A stretch of DNA of 64,000 nucleotides from Synanceia verrucosa (lineage: Eukaryota; Chordata; Actinopteri; Perciformes; Synanceiidae): NCBI GenBank assembly GCA_029721515.1, contig CM056566.1, forward strand, positions 23,723,269 to 23,787,268, given 5' to 3'. Numbering within the stretch: the stretch's first letter is position 1; each line of letters starts with the position of its first letter. The notes under the pieces were generated by a model. That model was not told the origin of the DNA. It was given only the letters and a program-made list of their open reading frames with translations, and ran no database searches. Below are positions 59,301 through 64,000 of this stretch, piece by piece. The position numbers were made by a program, and so were the translations under genes.

Positions 59301-62300
59301 ATATCTGTTTGGTCCAAAGAAAGGAGGGCTGCATGTCAGGGTTTGTTAAAGAGAGAAAGTTAAAAAGTAAAAAATGTGTTATGAGAAAAAGATTAAGGAG
59401 AAAATATTGTAGATACCAAGCTGAAATTCTTTGTATTTTCTTTAACACGAAGCATTTCAGGAGTGTCCTTTACAGTACACACTTTTCCCATTATGTTTTT
59501 ATGGTCAATCTGGTACTGATGCTACAGGGAGGAAAAAAAAAGTGCAGTTAAAATGTTTCACAGTGATAAAAAGATAAAAGAAATACCTCAGGATTACAAC
59601 ACATATTAAACCAAACTCTCCATTTACATCAGGATTCATTTAAATTAGAGAACACCACATAGAAAATGAGTTTGTTTCACTGAGAAAGCTGCTGAACTGC
59701 CTCTTATTGATTAACGACAAAGACATTACAGATCTAGTCTATTGTAGAAGAGCAGAGTGGTGAATATTAAACCTTCCAGCAGACATGGAGACACAAACAG
59801 ACACCAGTCGGACTTCACACAGAGACATTTCTTACTTACAGTGCTGAAGTTCTTCTGGTTCTCACGCACTCTCTGCATCTCCGGGGTGTCCAGGACTGGA
59901 ACGTAGTGAGACATCGTCTTCTCAGCCTCCTCTTTGTATTTTTTCTGTGGTACAAATAAACACATTTGATTGAGAATGTCCTGTTTTTGGCAGTGTTTAG
60001 TGTCCAGGTTTTAACCAGAGGTCTGCTCCTCTCCACAATAAACTGAATAAAACCTAAAAGCACTGAATGAAGCAGCTCCACCTTAAAAAAAAACAGTCCT
60101 TCTGCCGCTAACGTTAGCTTAGCTTAGCTCGATTCTCTGACAATTTCACATCCAGACAAGAAAGATTTTCTTCTGGTTAAAATAGTGAGTCAAAAACAAC
60201 TCAATGAAACCTAAAAATATGGATTCAATTCATTAACTTTCTCTGGTTTGAACAGCATTGTAAACATTTGGCATAATGTAGGAAAACTAATAAATTACAA
60301 TTTAAATTTAGATTTAAATTGACATTTCTCTACAATTAAATTCAAATTTACATTTCTCGACAATTTAAATTTAGAGTTAAGTGTTTAAATCAAGTTTGAA
60401 TTTAAATTTTAAATACAAAATAAGTATAAAAAAATGGATTACATACAAATATGAATATGATTTTACAACAAGGATAAATACTGAATATATAAACAGGAAA
60501 TGTACAAGTGTATTGCAGTGGATGTATAAAGAATAAATAAATAATATTTCACACCTTCTTTCTGTTTGCTCATGCAACATGATTAATACAGATTAAAAAT
60601 AAATGATATTTAATTGTGATTAATCAAAATTAATCGACAACAATCGTTTGACAGCCCTAATATAAGATACTAATAAAACTGACACGTTGCAAACTCTCCC
60701 ATAATGTGAAATACTAATTTATTACTGTGCAGTATCATTGTTTTTCATTTCTCTACATGTGCAATACTTCAGCAAACACTTCAACAAAGAAAAACCTCCT
60801 TTACTGTCCACAATGAGCACAGAGCAATAAGTCAAAGTGTAAAATAGATTAATAAAAGATAAAGCAGGTGAAAAAATATGTGCTGTATATATTTACAGAC
60901 TTTTTTTTTACCTGTTCTGTTGCTTAGTTACACATTTATTCATTGTTGTGATCTCCATTAGTTATTAGTCCACTACAGATCCATTTATTTCCTTCTTACT
61001 TTGACATGTTTTTCTTCTTATTCTACCTGTTTAGTGATGTCATTGCTACTTATTTTTTTATATATGCAGAACAAAGGATTAGCTCACCATATCTTATCTT
61101 ATATATTGCATTTAAAGCCTTTAATTGTTTTGAGATGCACAGCCCTGAAGGGGATCTTTTAAATGCGATCACCTACCTGGCTGATGATGTTCTTCATCTG
61201 CTGAGCGTGGATGATGTCCGGAGTGTCGATGACGCTGGTGTAGCTGGCCCGGTCCATCTCAGCGGTGTGTTTGTACTTAGTCTGAGAAGCAGAGGACCTT
61301 CTTTACTATATAAAAAGGCATAGCACAGATAGACATATAACCATGGAGTACTTATTTCAGACCTGGCTGAGGATGTCGGTGGCGTTCCTCGCCCTCATGA
61401 AGTCCGGGGTGTCTGTAGCCAAAGCCAACATTCCCTTCCCTTTAATCTCCTGCTCCAGCGCCTTCTTATACTCTCTCTGCAAATTTTACAGGAAGTTCAT
61501 TAGAGTACGTAAACGCAGTAGTATGTGCTAAAAGCAGACGTGACTGGCAGAGTAATAATAAGAGGAGCTCTACTCAGTGACATTGAGAGAGGCTGGAGGG
61601 GAATGGTGAATAAAGAGGAATTAGAAGGAATTAGAGGGTTTTTTTATTTGTTGTTAGAAGATCAACTGGGCAGCAGGATGTGTGTGTGAAGCTCCAAAAA
61701 CTGGAAAATAAAATGTCAGTTAAGGACAGTGTGTTAAAGCATGATTAGGCACTTTCAACAGTTTAATAACGCTACTGTACTGGATGTCGTGCAGTCCCAA
61801 AAAAATCAACCTCAAAAGCAACCAGAGAGTATCTTCAAGAGCTGGATTAACCATTACAGAAACATTAAAAATATTTTATTAATTTATGGCAGCGGTGGGA
61901 AACACCTGACACTGGGTGGAGGACAGATTTGAATTTTTTAAAAAAAATGTTAAGCACTGTATTGTGATCAGTTTCCTTCAGAAAAAGTCCTCTGATGATC
62001 TGCAAACACATCATAGTGAAGCCCCCGTCAAATGTTTCCTCAGAGGATAAAATAAAACTAAACATCCCTTGAGTTCACTTAAGGTTGACTTTTGGAATAG
62101 CTTTCATAAATAATAACTGTGGGAACATCATATAAAGAGTGAAGGTCAACATGAGGGCAGGAAAATTAGTGGTGTCATGAAGCGAGGAGAGAGTGGACGT
62201 CAGCTCAGCTGCTCGTTTAGTGTGACGCAAAGCTCAGTTAAAGAGGACGAGGGAGCAGATGATGCTTCAGTCCAGCCTCGGTCAGCCGTACCTCACACAG

Positions 62301-62402
62301 GATTTGAGTAGCATTCCTTGCTCTCAAAAGCTCCGGAGTTTCCTCCAGTACAGTTAGCCCTTTACCCTTCACTCCCTCCTCTAGATCCCTCCTGTACTCT
62401 TT
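47191..62402 (-). CDS. neb: Nebulin, 3' (C-terminal) part; gene continues beyond the window
   Basis: Giant thin-filament protein of skeletal muscle; its C-terminus anchors in the Z-disc. Nineteen exons in phase: 62292-62402, 61363-61476, 61177-61281, 59840-59944, 59417-59521, 58884-58976, 57811-57903, 56117-56209, 54908-55000, 54670-54762, 53060-53152, 52652-52744, 52040-52132, 51624-51731, 50476-50662, 49885-49977, 48871-49011, 48675-48778 and 47191-47364. Together they encode 696 aa. The first 14 each encode one 31-38-residue actin-binding nebulin repeat (xYKxx ... TPEMxRVKxNQxNIS). The rest encode a last repeat with linker, a serine-rich segment and SH3. GYQQAKTVELQQRSSSVATQ before the SH3 and the ending NYVEAI identify nebulin rather than nebulette, which ends differently. 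The 5' part must lie above 62402 and outside the window. Exon copies at 54670, 56117 and 57811 are near-identical. Confidence 0.94.
47365..48490. other. Last neb intron, 3' part
   Basis: AT-rich sequence with no exon. A near-palindrome at about 48300-48380 reads CCTGTGACCACACCCACCAG on one arm and CTGGTGGGTGTGGTGACCAG on the other: a hairpin of about 25-base arms with a short loop. Confidence 0.5.
48491..48668. repeat. 15-16-bp minisatellite next to a neb splice donor
   Basis: Units of AGGATGAAGGAGTGAC with variants (AGAGGGAAGGAGTGAC), about 11 copies. The array starts about 7 bases inside the intron from the donor of exon 48675-48778. Confidence 0.9.
48675..50662 (-). CDS. neb: neb linker and serine-rich exons before the SH3
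   Basis: Exons 50476-50662, 49885-49977, 48871-49011 and 48675-48778. The first (62 residues) holds a nebulin-like repeat, RYHEDFEKTKGSFTPTTSDL, and RGIQRRVVEMERRRAIEHDQ. The next has LRVWRTNPGSVFDYDPAEDN, then IQSRSLHMMS, a conserved nebulin/nebulette linker. The last two are Ser-rich (SKEHSRSTSALSG and SSSVATQQTTASSVPSHPS). In mammals this region is phosphorylated and lies in the Z-disc. Confidence 0.92.
51001..51525. repeat. Purine-rich GAGGA low-complexity tract, neb intron
   Basis: About 520 bases of A and G on the + strand (GAGGAGGAAGAGGTGGAGGA-type) between neb exons 50476-50662 and 51624-51731. Less regular than the two tbc1d8 purine arrays. Confidence 0.93.
51624..52744 (-). CDS. 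neb: neb C-terminal simple repeats, three exons
   Basis: Exons 52652-52744 (IKYKDSLGRATAIPDLPEVK), 52040-52132 (VLYKDSSAKGTPVVFTPEME) and 51624-51731 (VLYSDSFRKQVQGKAAFVLD). Each encodes one nebulin repeat of 31, 31 and 36 residues. Phase 0 at both ends makes each exon skippable without a frameshift, as for the alternatively spliced C-terminal exons of mammalian NEB. Confidence 0.93.
53060..58976 (-). CDS. neb: neb duplicated repeat exons, A and B types
   Basis: Six exons of exactly 93 bases, phase 0. A type (IQYKE, then TPEMERVKRNQ): 58884-58976, 54908-55000 and 53060-53152. B type (IQYKDSVGQGTSIPDLPEVK): 57811-57903, 56117-56209 and 54670-54762. In transcript order these read A B B A B A, with a related B (52652) next. 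The three B exons and their flanking intron sequence are nearly identical, most strikingly 56117 and 57811. The A exons 53060 and 54908 differ by only a few bases. This is recent tandem duplication in a region that sets Z-disc nebulin length. Confidence 0.92.
53153..54669. repeat. neb intron with degenerate tandem repeat and duplicated block
   Basis: It contains the block AAGGCTGGTAAAAAGGAGTG, then ATTTATG (at 53883 and 54533), also found at 55157, 55984 and 57681. Decayed tandem repeats lie at 53990-54230 with phrases CTTTAATCTCAAAGAA, TTTGTGAGTTTTTTCT and AAATTTACCA. No exon other than those listed. Confidence 0.6.
55001..57810. repeat. neb introns filled by the CTTTAATCTCAAAGAATATT repeat
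   Basis: Introns either side of exon 56117-56209 are dominated (55290-55740 and 56420-57400) by a degenerate tandem repeat. Each unit of roughly 45-70 bases combines TTTAATCTCAAAGAATATT, a T-run with CTCATAAATTTGTGA, and TTTTTTCTTGTAAATTTACC. The same repeat is at 53990-54230 and 58190-58500. The region is over 70 per cent AT by eye. Confidence 0.7.
58617..58645. repeat. ATT microsatellite
   Basis: Run of ATT units in a neb intron, upstream (gene sense: downstream) of exon 58884-58976. Confidence 0.85.
59417..59944 (-). CDS. neb: neb repeats, exons 59840-59944 and 59417-59521
   Basis: Two 105-base, phase-0 exons, 35 residues each: KKYKEEAEKTMSHYVPVLDT with PEMQRVRENQKNFST, and HQYQIDHKNIMGKVCTVKDT with PEMLRVKENTKNFSL. 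Both have the typical TPEMxRVxENxKNFS actin-binding pattern. They resemble nebulin repeats at the start of the C-terminal simple-repeat region. Confidence 0.93.
61177..62402 (-). CDS. neb: neb repeats, three 5'-most exons in the window
   Basis: Exons 62292-62402 (KEYRRDLEEGVKGKGLTVLE), 61363-61476 (REYKKALEQEIKGKGMLALA) and 61177-61281 (TKYKHTAEMDRASYTSVIDT). They encode repeats of 37, 38 and 35 residues. The GKGL/GKGM insert with RARNAT is typical of the super-repeat end of nebulin. I see no further neb exon between 62402 and the window end. Confidence 0.92.
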
Positions 62403-62479
62403 CTACAGGACGGGAGAAGAACAGAGTGACTGGGAGAAGAGCAACAGGGCAGGCCAGGGCACACGTGACGGTTCACAGG

Positions 62480-63690
62480 CATGTATAAAGACAGTAAGGA
62501 CAGTATACAGACAGTAAGGACAGTATACAGTCAGTATAAAGACAGTAAGGACAGTATACAGACAGTAAGGACAGTATACAGTCAGTATAAAGACAGTAAA
62601 GACAGTATACAGACAGTAAGGACAGTATACAGACAGTAAGGACAGTGTACAGACAGTATATAGACAGTAAGGACAGTATATAGACAGTAAGGACAGTATA
62701 CAGACAGCAAGGACAGTGTACAGTCAGTATATAGACAGTAAGGTCAGTATACAGACAGTAAGGACAGTATACAGTCAGTATATAGACAGTAAGGTCAGTA
62801 TACAGACAGCAAGGACAGTGTACAGTCAGTATATAGACAGTAAGGTCAGTATACAGACAGTAAGGACAGTATACAGTCAGTATACAGTCAGTAAGGACAG
62901 TATACAGACAGTAAGGACAGTATACAGACAGTACACAGACAGTATAAAGGCAGTACACAGATAGTGTACAGTCAGTATACAGACAGTAAGGACAGTATAC
63001 AGACAGTAAGGACAGTATACAGACAGTACACAGACAGTAAGGACAGTATACAGACAGTAAGGACAGTATACAGTCAGTATACAGACAGTAAGGACAGTAT
63101 ACAGACAGTACACAGACAGTATAAAGGCAGTACACAGATAGTGTACAGTCAGTATACAGACAGTAAGGACAGTATACAGTCAGTAAGGACAGTATACAGA
63201 CAGTAAGGACAATATACAGACAGTAAGGACAGTATACAGACAGTAAGGACAGTATACAGTCAGTAAGGACAGTATACAGACAGTAAGGACAATATACAGA
63301 CAGTAAGGACAGTATACAGACAGTAAGGACAGTATACAGTCAGTATACAGACAGTAAGGACAGTATACAGACAGTAAGGACAATATACAGACAGTACACA
63401 GACAGTATACAGACAGTACACAGACAGTATAAAGGCAGTACACAGATAGTGTACAGTCAGTATACAGTCAGTAAGGACAATATACAGACAGTAAGGACAG
63501 TATACAGACAGTACACAGACAGTATAAAGGCAGTACACAGATAGTGTACAGTCAGTATACAGTCAGTAAGGACAGTATACAGTCAGTAAGGACAGTATAC
63601 AGACAGTACACAGACAGTATATAGATAGTGTACAGACAGTATAAAGGCAGTACACAGATAGTGTACAGACAGTATACAAACAGTAGAGAG
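62480..63690. repeat. 20-bp minisatellite TATACAGACAGTAAGGACAG, neb intron
   Basis: About 1.2 kb of TATACAGACAG and TAAGGACAG units with variants TATACAGTCAG, TATAGACAG, TATAAAGGCAG and TACACAGATAGTG. A longer composite (ACACAGACAGTATAAAGGCA then GTACACAGATAGTGTACAG) recurs near 62935, 63110, 63415, 63515 and 63610. It lies about 80 bases upstream (gene sense) of exon 62292-62402. Long open frames in it are artefacts of the repeat. Confidence 0.95.
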
Positions 63691-64000
63691 GGGAAGCTCT
63701 GCTGCTTCTTTCCCACTGAGCTCAAAGTCAAAACTCCAAAACTCCCCAAAAACAAAGAAGCTGAAGCAGCAACATGTTCACAGTTCAAGTCTGTGACATT
63801 ATTATAACCAGCAGGACAACAACCTATAAAATAATAATTATAATAATTAATAAATAATGATTAAAAATAATGTTTGTTTTGTGTTTTGCCCCACTAAAAT
63901 AATAATAAATTATGTGTTGTATTTGTGCAATGAGACTTTGTTTGACACTAAATCCATAATATTGACAACCCTTTCATGGAATTCTTTCTATGAGTTTTTT
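63691..64000. other. neb intron sequence at the window end
   Basis: Short AT-rich stretch. No nebulin-repeat exon seen. Confidence 0.5.

Noticed and set aside
47191..62402. Assignment to nebulette (nebl) instead of nebulin
   Set aside because: The SH3 domain ends NYVEAI and is preceded by GYQQAKTVELQQRSSSVATQ, which are nebulin features; nebulette has a different serine-rich region and a different end.
62473..63788. Open frames with repeated YCLYTV/SVYCPYCLY or VYSQYTDSKD
   Set aside because: Artefacts of the 20-base minisatellite. The period is not a multiple of three, so all frames show similar peptides.

Overview
The window reads as nuclear DNA of a ray-finned fish, most likely a percomorph teleost. 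It has multi-exon genes with GT-AG introns and vertebrate-specific proteins. It also carries a Tc1 transposon, an L2-clade LINE, hAT-like remnants and many microsatellites and minisatellites. No prokaryotic or viral genes were seen.

Layout. From 1 to 6.4 kb is intergenic, with an imperfect foldback repeat at about 500-955, a Tc1 transposon at 2836-4443 with intact ends and TA duplications, and a hAT-like remnant. On the + strand, about 6.57-9.95 kb (perhaps to 10.3 kb), is a neuromedin-S-type neuropeptide precursor (nms). Convergent to it, on the - strand at 10.83-20.82 kb, is pdcl3, a phosducin-like chaperone of the CCT system; I traced six exons giving 238 aa. Its introns hold an 80-bp minisatellite of about 26 copies and a broken 4.4-kb L2 LINE. 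The - strand at 22.3-44.1 kb is tbc1d8, a GRAM-TBC-EF-hand Rab GAP; I traced 20 exons, all in phase, giving 1115 aa. Its introns contain a 2-kb minisatellite packed with GTAAACA and three purine-rich tracts. The - strand from 47.2 kb to at least 62.4 kb is the 3' end of nebulin (neb): 14 one-exon nebulin repeats, a linker, a serine-rich region and the terminal SH3 domain, 19 exons and 696 aa, with the 5' part beyond the window.

The genes act separately: a secreted peptide, a folding cochaperone, a membrane-trafficking GAP and a sarcomere ruler. What links them is synteny. nms, pdcl3 and tbc1d8 are neighbours on human 2q11.2, whereas NEB is on 2q23.3, so here two human-separated blocks are adjacent.

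The most interesting signals are: (1) the nms gene keeps the 34-residue related peptide but I find no exon for the amidated RPRN neuromedin core; (2) the tbc1d8 intron-6 minisatellite is a huge homotypic array of the forkhead core GTAAACA and starts a few bases from a splice donor; (3) recent, almost unchanged exon-plus-intron duplications in the Z-disc part of neb, within introns made of a degenerate tandem repeat; (4) purine tracts that all lie on the template strand. All exon boundaries were read by eye from splice signals, reading phase and family similarity; none was computed.
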